The notes beneath the pieces are model-generated. The model worked only from the letters and a program-made list of their open reading frames with translations. It did no database searches and was not told where the DNA came from. A stretch of DNA of 64,000 nt from an uncultured Blautia sp. (GTDB taxonomy: Bacteria > Bacillota > Clostridia > Lachnospirales > Lachnospiraceae), in NCBI GenBank assembly GCA_900549015.1, contig URMH01000003.1, forward strand, positions 1 through 64,000. Reading direction: 5' to 3'. The stretch's first letter is position 1; every line of letters starts with the position of its first letter. A program made the translations under genes and the position numbers. Below are positions 34,122 to 43,222 of this stretch, one piece after another.

Positions 34122-35579
34122 CTATTTTCCCGCCAGAATCTCTGCGATCAGGACTCTCTCGTCCATCGGATATTTTTTGCCCCGGATTTCCTGATAATCT
34201 TCGTGCCCTTTCCCTGCAAGAATAATAATATCTCCCGGTTCTCCGTGAGAAATCGCGTAAGCAATGGCTTCCTTACGGTCGATAATCTCCACATATTTTC
34301 CGTCTGTTTTCTCAATTCCTGTTTTAATGTCGTCTATGATCGCCTGGGGATCTTCATTTCTCGGATTATCTGACGTAATGATGGTAAGGTCTGAAAGGCG
34401 TCCGGAAACTTCTCCCATCTCAAAACGGCGAAGTCTGGAACGGTTTCCGCCGCAGCCGAAAAGGCACACCAGCCTGTGCGGGTGATACTCCCGAAGGGTA
34501 CTTAAAAGGCTTTCCAACGCCATAGCATTGTGAGCATAGTCAATCATCAGGGTAAATTCGTCTGAGACTTTTACCATCTCAATTCTTCCCTTTACCTTCG
34601 CCACCTTCAAAGCCCTTATAATATTTTCTTCTGACACCTTAAAATGACGGCAGATTGCAATAGCAGTCAGAGAATTGTAGATGCTGAATTTTCCCGGAAT
34701 ATCAATCTCCACCGGAAAATCCATCAGCCCCTTTAAGTGGTAGGAAATGCCAAGACTTCCCTTTCCGCTTATCAGCTTCGCATCCTCTGCGCGCAGATCT
34801 GCCTTTTCAGAAAATCCATATGTCTCAAGAGCACACGTATGCCCTTCCACAATTTTTTCAAAATGCTCGTCGTCCCGGTTTACGATTCCCACACGGCACT
34901 GTTTTAAGAGCATCGCCTTACAGGAAAGATAATGCTCAAAATCTCTGTGCTCATTTGGTCCTATATGATCCGGCTCAATATTTGTGAAAATTCCGAAATC
35001 AAACACAAATCCCTGTGTTCTGTGAAGCATCAGACCCTGGGAGGACACCTCCATTACCACGCAGTCGCAGCCAGCTTCCACCATCTCATGAAAATACTGC
35101 TGTATCACATAAGATTCCGGAGTCGTATTTGCCGCCGGAATTACTTTGTCTCCGATGATCGCCTCGATCGTACCGATCAGACCAACCTTGTATCCTGCGT
35201 TTTCCAGAATAGACTTTACCATGTATGTGGTCGTCGTCTTTCCTTTTGTTCCTGTAATTCCGATTGTTTTCAGCTTTTCTGCAGGGTGGCCGAAATAGGC
35301 GGCAGAAATAAACGCCATCGCATAGCGTGTATCTTTTACAAGAATTACCGTAACATCTTCAGGCGCTTCTGTCTCTTCCTCCACAATGAGAGTTTTCGCT
35401 CCCTTTTTGACCACATCGGGGATAAACTTATGTCCGTCCACAACAGCGCCCCGGATACAGATAAACATGGAGCCTTCCTCTGCCTTTCTGGAATCGTAGG
35501 CAACGGAAGTCACCTCCCGCTCCACATCTCCCTGCAGGCATGTATATTCCAAATGTTCCAATAAGGCTGATACCTTCAT
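34122..35579 (-). CDS. murE: UDP-MurNAc-L-Ala-D-Glu--meso-diaminopimelate ligase
   Basis: Adds the third amino acid of the peptidoglycan stem. The Mur ligase motif GITGTKGKTTTTYM, the carbamylated lysine region and the substrate motif SDNPRNEDP are present; DNPR indicates meso-DAP rather than lysine specificity, agreeing with dapF at 62.8 kb. I choose the ATG at 35579 (GGAGG nearby) over the longer open frame. About 485 residues. It lies far from the dcw cluster, upstream of priA. Confidence 0.96.
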   Translation of the reverse strand: MKVSALLEHLEYTCLQGDVEREVTSVAYDSRKAEEGSMFICIRGAVVDGHKFIPDVVKKGAKTLIVEEETEAPEDVTVILVKDTRYAMAFISAAYFGHPAEKLKTIGITGTKGKTTTTYMVKSILENAGYKVGLIGTIEAIIGDKVIPAANTTPESYVIQQYFHEMVEAGCDCVVMEVSSQGLMLHRTQGFVFDFGIFTNIEPDHIGPNEHRDFEHYLSCKAMLLKQCRVGIVNRDDEHFEKIVEGHTCALETYGFSEKADLRAEDAKLISGKGSLGISYHLKGLMDFPVEIDIPGKFSIYNSLTAIAICRHFKVSEENIIRALKVAKVKGRIEMVKVSDEFTLMIDYAHNAMALESLLSTLREYHPHRLVCLFGCGGNRSRLRRFEMGEVSGRLSDLTIITSDNPRNEDPQAIIDDIKTGIEKTDGKYVEIIDRKEAIAYAISHGEPGDIIILAGKGHEDYQEIRGKKYPMDERVLIAEILAGK

Positions 35580-35663
35580 ATTCCATTCCTCCTGCTCCTC
35601 CTTTTGCCAAAGCAGACCGGAGGTATTTATTCTTTTATAGAATATCACACCTCCCCCCGGTTT

Positions 35664-36863
35664 TCAATGTTTCCTTTTCCCTTTCAACACCGGCACAAGA
35701 AGAATACAGAGCATTGCGGAAGCCGCAAGCAGGGAGTGCATCTTTTCCATTTTTGTCCTGTCTTCTGTTTTCGGAATTTCCTTGCCTTCATATTGAATTG
35801 CCGATGTACCGCCCTGTATCTGAACAGGAACCGGCGTGGGCGTATCCAAAACCTTCAGCGTCTGTACAGACGCCTGCGCAGTCACTTCACGCTCTCCCGT
35901 CTCCTTTGAAAGAACGGTCACTTCGTTTAAAAGTTTTCCTTCCACGCCTCTTTCCGGCAATTTCACCTTTGCTTTCAGAACAATACATTCCCCCGGATTC
36001 AAAATGGGAATAAAAGCTTTATCTTTTGCCTCGTTTAATTCCACGCCTTCTTTTTCCACAAATTCCGCACGGATCCCTTCTTTCAGAAATCTCTCTGTCG
36101 TAATGAGGGAATGGAGGGTAAGTTCCCCTGTATTCTGAATCCGTATCTCATAAGAAATTTCTTCTCCCGCTACGGCAGTCGAGCGGTCTGCAATCTTCTC
36201 CACTGAAAAATCCGCTTTCAGAGGTTCTATCTCCGACGTGCAGACCGCTTCCAGAGAAACTCCATCTTCCAGAGAAGCAGTCACTGTACAGGTAAGGGGT
36301 TCTTTCTGTTCCGGAAGAAGCTGAGCTGTAAGGAAAAGAAGAACTTCCTGACCGGGTTCCAGAACAGACAGAACGCTTCTGTCTTCCTGAAAATTAAGAC
36401 CCGAAGCTTCCTGCCACTGCCATGTAACTTTCGGACAGGAAAAAGCAGCGTTCAAAATAATATCAGAAATTTTCTCTTCTCCTGTGTTTTTCAGGGCAAC
36501 TTCATACACTGCCGCTTCTCCTGCTTTTAAGACAGGCTCCCCGTTCAGCAAAAGTGTGAGTGGGTTTTTAATTTCTTCTTCCTCTTCTGCGCTCTCCTCT
36601 TTGTTTTCTTCCGTTACTTCTTCCGGCGTTTCTTCTGTATCTTCCTTTTCTTTTTCTTCCTGTTTTTCTTCTGTATCTGTCACTTCCTGCCGACTCTGTT
36701 CTCCGTCCCACAGTTCTGCATTTACTGTTCCGTCACTGAGTTCCATTTTTTCCACATCTGCGCCAGAAACTTTTTCGCAGTTTCCCCAGTTTCCACATAA
36801 AAACAGCAATGTAAAAATCACAGCGGCAGCTTCCCCTGCGTGTTTCCTGATTCTTTTTTTCAT
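35664..36863 (-). CDS. Acidic surface protein with DUF11-like domain and sortase-like tail
   Basis: About 399 residues from the ATG at 36863 (AAGGAGG upstream). A signal peptide or anchor (about residues 8-27) leads into an E-rich, low-complexity stretch. Two immunoglobulin-like regions follow; the second (SYEIRIQNTGELTLHS, LNPGECIVLKAKV) resembles DUF11/CARDB repeats. The C-terminus has IPKTED, a hydrophobic run and KGKRKH, the layout of a sortase sorting signal but with IPKTE in place of LPxTG. It is probably wall- or membrane-bound with a structural or adhesive role; no enzyme motif is seen. Confidence 0.7.
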   Translation of the reverse strand: MKKRIRKHAGEAAAVIFTLLFLCGNWGNCEKVSGADVEKMELSDGTVNAELWDGEQSRQEVTDTEEKQEEKEKEDTEETPEEVTEENKEESAEEEEEIKNPLTLLLNGEPVLKAGEAAVYEVALKNTGEEKISDIILNAAFSCPKVTWQWQEASGLNFQEDRSVLSVLEPGQEVLLFLTAQLLPEQKEPLTCTVTASLEDGVSLEAVCTSEIEPLKADFSVEKIADRSTAVAGEEISYEIRIQNTGELTLHSLITTERFLKEGIRAEFVEKEGVELNEAKDKAFIPILNPGECIVLKAKVKLPERGVEGKLLNEVTVLSKETGEREVTAQASVQTLKVLDTPTPVPVQIQGGTSAIQYEGKEIPKTEDRTKMEKMHSLLAASAMLCILLVPVLKGKRKH

Positions 36864-37067
36864 AAATACCTCCTTAATTTTTTGTTTTCCAAATGGATTT
36901 TTTTTGCCGAACGGCATGAAATAAAATAGAATTTTCAGATATGTACATATTATCATTTTCCAGTAAAAAGTACAAGGTTTTTTCAGAAAATCAAATTATT
37001 TTAAGATTTATTTATAAATTTTCGATATATTTTATACTTACGTCATACTTTGCACACAGTTACCCGA

Positions 37068-37168
37068 TATAATAGGTCTTGGATAGATGAAAACCACTCT
37101 CTATCTCCCCCCTCAAAAAGTAAAGAAAAAGCTGCCGTATGAAAATACAGGCGGCTTTTTCTTTTGTT
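37068..37168 (+). ncRNA. Candidate short transcript ending at a strong terminator upstream of arcC
   Basis: The 374-base gap between the surface protein gene and arcC holds a TATAAT (37068-37073), a small stem (arms 37082-37087 and 37100-37105) and a very stable hairpin, arms 37122-37140 and 37145-37164 closed by a GAAA loop and ending in a T-rich tail. The arcC promoter begins only after this hairpin, so the terminator does not lie inside the arcC mRNA. The simplest reading is a separate RNA of about 90 bases. The -35 box is weak, and no known family was recognised. The rest of the gap (36864-37060) is AT-rich without features I can name. Confidence 0.4.
37122..37168 (+). terminator. Intrinsic terminator upstream of arcC
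   Basis: A 15-bp stem plus a GTAT/ATAC extension with one bulged A, a GAAA tetraloop, and TTTTTCTTTTG following on the plus strand. Confidence 0.8.
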
Positions 37169-37169
37169 C

Positions 37170-37198
37170 TTGCAATTCACATACTGCTCTTTTATAAT
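37170..37198 (+). promoter_or_regulatory. Promoter of arcC
   Basis: TTGCAA (37170-37175) and TATAAT (37193-37198) with a 17-base spacer, 40 bases before the arcC start codon and directly behind the terminator hairpin. Confidence 0.8.
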
Positions 37199-37237
37199 TA
37201 TCTTTATAACAGCAAAAAAAGAAAAGAGGTATCTCCT

Positions 37238-38167
37238 ATGAACGAAAAAATCGTAGTAGTTGCACTTGGCCATAGAGCTCTGGGAACCACCCTTCCGGAG
37301 CAGAAAGAAGCCACAAGAGCCGCTGCAAAAGCAGTTGCAGATTTAGTTGAGGAAGGCGCAAAGGTTGTCATCTCCCACAGCAACGGTCCACAGGTAGGAA
37401 TGATCCACACAGCCATGAATGAGTTCGGAAAAGCACACCCGGATTACACGTTCGCTCCTATGTCCGTATGCTCTGCCATGAGCCAGGGCTATATTGGCTA
37501 TGACCTTCAAAATTCCATACGGGCAGAGCTTCTCTCAAGAGGCATTTATAAGCCTGTAAGCACAGTCCTCACACAGGTTGTGATTGACCCTTACGACGAT
37601 GCTTTTGCAGAACCGGAAAAAATCATCGGACGTGTTTTAAATGAGGAAGAAGCAGAAATCGAGGAGGAAAAAGGAAACTTTGTCACTCCATGCGAAGGAG
37701 GCTACCGCAGAATCCTCGCTGCGCCAAGACCGCAGCGCATTGTGGAATTTGAGACAATCCGCACACTCACAGATGCAGGACAGGTAGTCATCGCAGCCGG
37801 CGGCGGCGGTATTCCTGTTCTGGAACAGGGCATTCAGCTTCACGGAGCAAGCGCCATTATTGAAAAAGACCTGGCAGCAGGACTTATGGCAGAAGAATTA
37901 AACGCAGATACTTTGATGATCCTCACAAGCGTGGAAAAAGTAAGCCTGAATCTCGGAAAAGACAATGAAGAATTTCTGGACACAATCTCTGTACAGCAGG
38001 CGAAGGAATATATGGAAGCAAACCAGTTTGCACCAGGCTCCATGCTTCCAAAATTTGAAGCAGGAATTTCCTTCATTGAAAAAGGAGAAGGAAGACGTAC
38101 GATCATCACAGATATTTCTCATGCCAAAGACGGATACCTTGAAACAACAGGAACCATCATAAAATAA
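37238..38167 (+). CDS. arcC: Carbamate kinase
   Basis: Catalyses ATP + carbamate <-> ADP + carbamoyl phosphate, usually making ATP at the end of arginine, agmatine or purine-derived fermentation. Motifs: VVALGHRALG at the start, ISHSNGPQVG, and VIAAGGGGIPV in the amino acid kinase fold. 309 residues is normal. I choose the ATG at 37238 with GAGG upstream; the longer open frame includes promoter DNA. It stands alone: no arcA, arcB or ornithine carbamoyltransferase is adjacent, so its pathway is not defined by context. Confidence 0.93.
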   Translation: MNEKIVVVALGHRALGTTLPEQKEATRAAAKAVADLVEEGAKVVISHSNGPQVGMIHTAMNEFGKAHPDYTFAPMSVCSAMSQGYIGYDLQNSIRAELLSRGIYKPVSTVLTQVVIDPYDDAFAEPEKIIGRVLNEEEAEIEEEKGNFVTPCEGGYRRILAAPRPQRIVEFETIRTLTDAGQVVIAAGGGGIPVLEQGIQLHGASAIIEKDLAAGLMAEELNADTLMILTSVEKVSLNLGKDNEEFLDTISVQQAKEYMEANQFAPGSMLPKFEAGISFIEKGEGRRTIITDISHAKDGYLETTGTIIK

Positions 38168-38213
38168 GCTGCTTTAAAAAACAGTTTCTTCTTAATATAC
38201 AATGAAGGACAGC

Positions 38214-38257
38214 AAAAGACGGGATAGGCATACAGGCTGATATGCTTCCCGTCTTTT
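38214..38257. terminator. Bidirectional terminator between arcC and nrdD
   Basis: Arms AAAAGACGGGA and TCCCGTCTTTT enclose an inner GCATA/TATGC stem, with A and T tracts on the two sides, between converging genes. Confidence 0.88.
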
Positions 38258-38269
38258 TAATTACTATAT

Positions 38270-40405
38270 TTACATAGATTTTCTCTCTGCAATCTCTGCC
38301 ATTTTCGCCTCATTCAGACGTGTATCGCCATGAACACGACTGTAGGAAAGGTATCCGTTCATACGGTCAATTTTTGTAAGATTGCTGGAACCGCATACAG
38401 GGCATACGTCCATCTCAAGCTCCTCATGTCCACAGTCATCGCAGTACGCAAGAGAAAGATTTACTCCCTCATAATATCCAAGAGCCATTGCTCTTCGAAT
38501 CAGAGTGCGGATCGCCTCTCTGTTATAGCTGATCGGATAACGGACGTACTGGATTTTTCCTCCGTTACAAAGTTCCCAGAAACGTCCTTCCAGATCCTGT
38601 TTTTCAATAGGAGTAACGTCCTCTGTCACATGGCAGTGGAAACTGTTGCTTACATACGGGCGGTCGGAAACGCCCTCCACAATGCCGTACATTTTGCGGA
38701 ACTGCTCTACCTGAAGACCGCAGAGGCTCTCTGCCGGTGTTCCGTAAATCGCGTAAAGATAGCCGTCCTCTTTCTTAAACTGATTGACTTTATCGTTGAT
38801 ATAACGGAGAACCTCAAGGGCAAACTCCCCGTCCTCTGTAATGGATTTTCCATTATAAAGCTCCTGCAGCTCGTTTAAGGCTGTAATTCCGAAAGAAGCT
38901 GTCATTGGCTTTAAAATCTTTCCGATTTTTTCGTGCGGTTTTAAATGACCGCCGTAAAATCCTCCTTCACAGTATGCAAGAGGATTTGTAGAAGCCCGCA
39001 TCTGTCCAAGATATTCATAAGTACGGATATGAAGGCTTCTGATCATTTCCAGGTAAAAATCAAGAACTTCATAAAAATCACGGTTTTCCGCACGGGCTTT
39101 CGCAAGGATCATCGGAAGATGAAGGCTCACAGCTCCCACGTTAAATCTTCCTACAAAAACAGGAACATCGTTCTCATCTGCAGGCTCCATGCCTCCGCGC
39201 TCATACCAGGGGCTTAAAAATGCCCGGCAGCCCATCGGACTGATTACTTTTTTATATTTTTTGTACATGCTGGAAATATATCCCTCTCCTGACATGGAAA
39301 GCCAGTCAGGATACATGGTTTTTGCAGAACAATCTACACCAACCTCAAATACGTCTTCACAGCATTTTCCTTTTCCGTGAATATTTTCATCATATAAAAA
39401 TACAATCTTCGGGAAAAGAACCGGCTTCTTTCTGCCCTCTCTGCCCTGTCCACCCTGATGAACCTGTAAAAGAGAAATGCTGCACATTTTCTCAAACTGC
39501 TCTGTTCCAAGACCAAGTGTCACAGTGACAAAAGGATAATCTCCTCTGGAAGAACCGACTGTATTCAATTTATACTCAATTCCCTGCCAGCCCTGGTCAT
39601 AGTCGCGTCGAACCTTGTCGAGGGCGTATTCAATGGCTTTCTCTTCTCTTCCGCTCCAGCTTTCATCAGAATATTTCATAAATTCCTGAATATATCTGCC
39701 GTAGCTTTTCTGGGCGTAAGGAGCCAGGATCTTATCTACCTCGGGAACTGTAAAGCCGCCGTACTGCTGGGCTGCCGTACTTAAAATAATATCGCCCATA
39801 ACGTCAAAAGCAGTATCAAGAGTTTTCGGCTCGTTATACCACACATTTCCCATCTCGAATCCGCCGCTTAATACAGAAGCCACGTCAAAAAGACAGCAGT
39901 TCATTGTATCAAGGCGGGCAGACTGGTCGTGAATATAAATATAACCGTCTTTACATGCCTGAAGCTCATTCCGGTTCATAAAGAATTTCCGGTAAAGCTC
40001 CTTGTTCAGCTCATTAAAAATCAGGCTTCTCTTTGTTGCAACAAGAGCGCTGTCTGTATTTGCATTGCTCTTGTCCCCAATATAACGGATTGCCTGACTT
40101 TTTGTATACACATCGTCCATCATATGGATAAAATCAAGCTTATAATTCCGGTAATCCCTATAACTTTTTGCAACAGCAGGATTTACACGCTCAAGAGCTC
40201 CCTCTACAATATTGTGCATTTCCTGAATCTGAATTTCGTTCTTTCCAAGAGAATCTGCATGCTCCTGTGCAAACCGGCAGATAAAATCTTTTTCCTCATC
40301 AGAAAATGTATAAAGTATACGCGCGGCAGATTTATTTACTGCAGCCACGATTTTCAGAGGATTGAATTCCTCCTTCGTCCCATCTTTCTTAATCACATAA
40401 ATCAT
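38270..40405 (-). CDS. nrdD: Anaerobic ribonucleoside-triphosphate reductase
   Basis: The oxygen-sensitive class III enzyme that makes deoxyribonucleotides with a glycyl radical. It has an N-terminal ATP-cone (residues about 1-90, IYVIKKDGTKEEFNP), the catalytic barrel, a zinc site with two CxxC pairs (CDDCGHEELEMDVCPVCG) and the C-terminal radical loop with RMNGYL. I choose the ATG at 40405, with GGGAG nine bases upstream, giving about 711 residues. The activase gene nrdG is not adjacent. The leader holds an NrdR-box-like palindrome. Confidence 0.96.
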   Translation of the reverse strand: MIYVIKKDGTKEEFNPLKIVAAVNKSAARILYTFSDEEKDFICRFAQEHADSLGKNEIQIQEMHNIVEGALERVNPAVAKSYRDYRNYKLDFIHMMDDVYTKSQAIRYIGDKSNANTDSALVATKRSLIFNELNKELYRKFFMNRNELQACKDGYIYIHDQSARLDTMNCCLFDVASVLSGGFEMGNVWYNEPKTLDTAFDVMGDIILSTAAQQYGGFTVPEVDKILAPYAQKSYGRYIQEFMKYSDESWSGREEKAIEYALDKVRRDYDQGWQGIEYKLNTVGSSRGDYPFVTVTLGLGTEQFEKMCSISLLQVHQGGQGREGRKKPVLFPKIVFLYDENIHGKGKCCEDVFEVGVDCSAKTMYPDWLSMSGEGYISSMYKKYKKVISPMGCRAFLSPWYERGGMEPADENDVPVFVGRFNVGAVSLHLPMILAKARAENRDFYEVLDFYLEMIRSLHIRTYEYLGQMRASTNPLAYCEGGFYGGHLKPHEKIGKILKPMTASFGITALNELQELYNGKSITEDGEFALEVLRYINDKVNQFKKEDGYLYAIYGTPAESLCGLQVEQFRKMYGIVEGVSDRPYVSNSFHCHVTEDVTPIEKQDLEGRFWELCNGGKIQYVRYPISYNREAIRTLIRRAMALGYYEGVNLSLAYCDDCGHEELEMDVCPVCGSSNLTKIDRMNGYLSYSRVHGDTRLNEAKMAEIAERKSM

Positions 40406-40462
40406 ACTATTTTTCTCCCAATTACCATATCTAGTTATATTTTTCAATTTTTTTCTTCATCT

Positions 40463-40491
40463 CACCCATATATGGTGCTTACAAGAGTATA
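40463..40491 (-). promoter_or_regulatory. nrdD promoter (-10) and NrdR-like palindrome
   Basis: On the minus strand an extended -10 TGCTATACT (TATACT at 40491-40486) is followed by CACCATATATGGGTG (40477-40463), an imperfect palindrome like the ATATAT-centred NrdR box. NrdR normally binds two such boxes; only one is clear. Confidence 0.4.
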
Positions 40492-40527
40492 GCATAACCA
40501 TCTGAAAAAGGGAAGGGGGAAAATTAT

Positions 40528-41742
40528 CTATTTCCTGTACATTCTTTTCAGCACAGGAAGAAGAAGTGCACAAAACACAGAATACACAGGGAAAAGTAAA
40601 AAAATCCCGTCCAGAACTTTTCCTCCGATTTCATAAAGAGTAAAATTTGCCGTTCCCTGTGCAAGCTGCAAAAGTCTGTCCGGAAGAAGCCCCAGAATCC
40701 CTGCCGCTGCCGGATGATTGATATTTGACAAAAATGAAGGCAGAAATAACAGTACAAAAGGAAGTACAACTGCCGCTACAGAAGACTTTGTTTTTCCGGA
40801 TACCAGCATGGTAAGAAACGAAATAAACAGGCAGCCCAGGTATCCCCCGACTGCGCAGAGAATATATTTTTCCATATTTGTCATTTCATAAAAGCTTTTC
40901 CAACCGGAAGAATTTGCCTGAACCGGGCAAAAGGCTCCGTCTGCACCAAGATAAAGAAGAACTGCTCCCGTATATAAAAGCACTGTGCACCAGTATATGC
41001 CCGTGACAATATAAAAACAAGCCTTGACTTTTGCAGAAACTGCCTTATCCTTTCCGTACATAGAAGAAAACAGAATACTGTCTGCTTTCCACTGAAATTC
41101 TCTTGCAAAAATTCCGGAAATCAGGTATCCAAGCACAAGCATGAGAATCATAAGAATTGTAGGAAAATAAAGAAAAATCTGCTTCCACCCCTCTACATAA
41201 TCGTAAAAAAACGGTGTTTGAAGGTTTTCGTATTTCTTTATCAGATATTCTTTTTCTGTTTCTGAAAAAAGTCCCTTTCCTTCCCCCGAAAGCCAGTCTT
41301 TTAAAAGAACAATCCTGTTTTCGTAAAATCCAGATGCATCTTCCGGCTTTAAGCTGTCTGCCCTGAAATAATTATAATCTCGAAATCCTTCTGCATATGC
41401 GTAATTTAAAAGATTTCTGATTTCCAAAAACCCCTGCTTTTTATGAAACGCCTTATCATTCTCCTGAAAGTCATCAGACTGCGCCTCCGGCGTCTGCAAA
41501 ATTTTATTATTTTCCTCAATAACCTTTCGAATTTTCGCCTCGTCAAGAGGCCCCGACCACTTCTTTTGCTCTTCCCTTAATTTTTTCACTGCCTGAAATC
41601 CCGTTTCTGTTTCTCCTGCTTCGTTTACATAGGAAATATTTCCTGCAAAAAAACATACGACGCACAGGAGCACTGCAAGAAGAGCCACTGCAATCTGATT
41701 TCCTCTTCTTAAAAATACTTTCTTTATCTCAAATTTCACCAT
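40528..41742 (-). CDS. ABC transporter membrane protein (ABC-2 type)
   Basis: About 404 residues from an ATG with AGGTG six bases upstream. An N-terminal membrane helix is followed by a long extracytoplasmic segment of about 150 residues and then about five clustered helices, typical of ABC-2 permeases linked to a stand-alone ATPase. It overlaps nothing and begins one base after the ATPase gene, so the two form one unit. The substrate is unknown; similar cassettes act in export of peptides or antibiotics or in regulation of wall stress. Confidence 0.8.
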   Translation of the reverse strand: MVKFEIKKVFLRRGNQIAVALLAVLLCVVCFFAGNISYVNEAGETETGFQAVKKLREEQKKWSGPLDEAKIRKVIEENNKILQTPEAQSDDFQENDKAFHKKQGFLEIRNLLNYAYAEGFRDYNYFRADSLKPEDASGFYENRIVLLKDWLSGEGKGLFSETEKEYLIKKYENLQTPFFYDYVEGWKQIFLYFPTILMILMLVLGYLISGIFAREFQWKADSILFSSMYGKDKAVSAKVKACFYIVTGIYWCTVLLYTGAVLLYLGADGAFCPVQANSSGWKSFYEMTNMEKYILCAVGGYLGCLFISFLTMLVSGKTKSSVAAVVLPFVLLFLPSFLSNINHPAAAGILGLLPDRLLQLAQGTANFTLYEIGGKVLDGIFLLFPVYSVFCALLLPVLKRMYRK

Positions 41743-41743
41743 C

Positions 41744-42616
41744 TTACTCACCTGCCCTTCTTCCAAAATAATAGAGAAATACATCTTCCAGATTTGCCGT
41801 CACCAAAGCGGCATCATCCCGGGGCTTTTCCTCTGAAAGAACACGGAGCTTTGTCTTTCCCTCCAATCTCCTGATATTGGAAATCTTATAATTTTTTATA
41901 AAAAACTCCGCTTCCTTTCCATTTACCGTACACTCCCACACCCCTGCCGTGAGACAGGAAGTCAGTTCTTCCACTGTCCCTGTCCTTTTAATTTCTCCTT
42001 CCTTCATAAGAAAAACAGAATCTGCAATATACTCTATATCTGATACAATATGTGTAGATAAAAGCACAAGGCGATTTTGAGAAAGTTCGCTTAACAGGCT
42101 TCGAAAACGGATCCGCTCATTGGGATCAAGACCTGCCGTGGGCTCGTCCAGAATCAGAATCTTCGGATCATTTAGCATTGCCTGAGCAATCCCTACTCTT
42201 CTTTTCATACCTCCGGAAAGACGCTTCATTTTTTTGTTTTTTTCCCGGGAAAGCCCCACCTGTTTTATCAAAAGCTCTGCCCGTTTTTTCGCCACAGCAG
42301 GGCGTAACCCTTTTACTGAGCTGATATAAAGAAGATAATCCCACACTGTAAAATCGGGATAATACCCAAACTCCTGGGGCAGATACCCGAGAAGCTTTCG
42401 GTACTCTCCCTCCATCGAAAAAATATCTTTTCCGTTATATGTGATTTTTCCTTCTGTGGGAGAAAGAAGGGTACAAAGCATCCGCATCATAGTTGTTTTT
42501 CCTGAACCATTGATTCCCAGGAGCCCGTAGATTCCCTCTTTCATCACACAGGATACATGGCTTACCGCATTTGTACTCTGAAAACTCTTTGAAACATTTT
42601 CCATTTTTAATTCCAT
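41744..42616 (-). CDS. ABC transporter ATP-binding protein
   Basis: A 290-residue ATPase: Walker A GINGSGKTTMMRML, Q-loop LPQEFGYYPDFTV, signature LSGGMKRRVGIAQAML, Walker B ILILDEPTAGLDP and the switch histidine in LLSTHIVSDIE. A C-terminal domain of about 80 residues is typical of the BcrA/NatA-like (ABC-2) subfamily. I choose the ATG at 42616 with GGAGG ten bases upstream. Its start overlaps the end of the upstream membrane protein by ten bases. Confidence 0.93.
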   Translation of the reverse strand: MELKMENVSKSFQSTNAVSHVSCVMKEGIYGLLGINGSGKTTMMRMLCTLLSPTEGKITYNGKDIFSMEGEYRKLLGYLPQEFGYYPDFTVWDYLLYISSVKGLRPAVAKKRAELLIKQVGLSREKNKKMKRLSGGMKRRVGIAQAMLNDPKILILDEPTAGLDPNERIRFRSLLSELSQNRLVLLSTHIVSDIEYIADSVFLMKEGEIKRTGTVEELTSCLTAGVWECTVNGKEAEFFIKNYKISNIRRLEGKTKLRVLSEEKPRDDAALVTANLEDVFLYYFGRRAGE

Positions 42617-43158
42617 AACATCTGAACCTCCCACATTTGTCTCCATTTTTTCTGCCCTCTGCTTACGCAGTAAAAAAGATACAGAACAGAGCTTATAAAA
42701 ATCAAAGCCCACACCGGTTTTGTCACCGCTTCATAAATCGGTTCCTGCAGAAGAAACAGAAGCCACACAGCATCCCACATCATACAAAGAAAAACAGAAA
42801 ATACTTCTGATCCTGTTTTTCTGCTATATAAAGTTCCAAAACAAATACAACAGCTTATATTAAAGGGAATAAAAAACTGCACCACTGCTTCCCACAGGGT
42901 AATCCTCCCGGAAAGAGAAACTGCTGCAAAAAAAATCCCGAGAATAAAACCATCTGCCAGAGCAAACGCCATAATCCTTGCCGCATACATCTGACGAAGC
43001 GTGTAAAATGTGGTTCCCTCAATTTCCATCGCTCCTGTATTGCGGTTTTTCCAGAGTTCCGGCATGATCAGCACTGCGAAAAGAGAGGCAGCCATTCCCA
43101 TTCCTTTTTTTACATACGCACCGCTCTCTGTATATACAAGGAGCCACCAAAGCCCCAT
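42607..43158 (-). CDS. Membrane protein of the ABC cassette, downstream part of a frameshifted gene
   Basis: 183 residues with about five hydrophobic segments; no catalytic motif. It is the first gene of the three-gene ABC cassette and is probably a second ABC-2 type membrane component. The reading frame stays open upstream to about 43258 without an ATG, GTG or TTG, giving ...FPEFLYEQSRYIQKRWW before the first ATG. A good ribosome-binding site and ATG lie at 43285 in another frame, so the natural protein probably starts there and crosses a +1 frameshift near 43225. It could be a pseudogene, a sequencing error or a recoded gene. Expected full length is about 225 residues. Confidence 0.55.
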   Translation of the reverse strand: MGLWWLLVYTESGAYVKKGMGMAASLFAVLIMPELWKNRNTGAMEIEGTTFYTLRQMYAARIMAFALADGFILGIFFAAVSLSGRITLWEAVVQFFIPFNISCCICFGTLYSRKTGSEVFSVFLCMMWDAVWLLFLLQEPIYEAVTKPVWALIFISSVLYLFYCVSRGQKKWRQMWEVQMLWN

Positions 43159-43222
43159 AAGGACGGCAGCCTGTAAAATCCACCATCTCTTCTGAATATA
43201 TCTGCTCTGCTCATAAAGAAAT

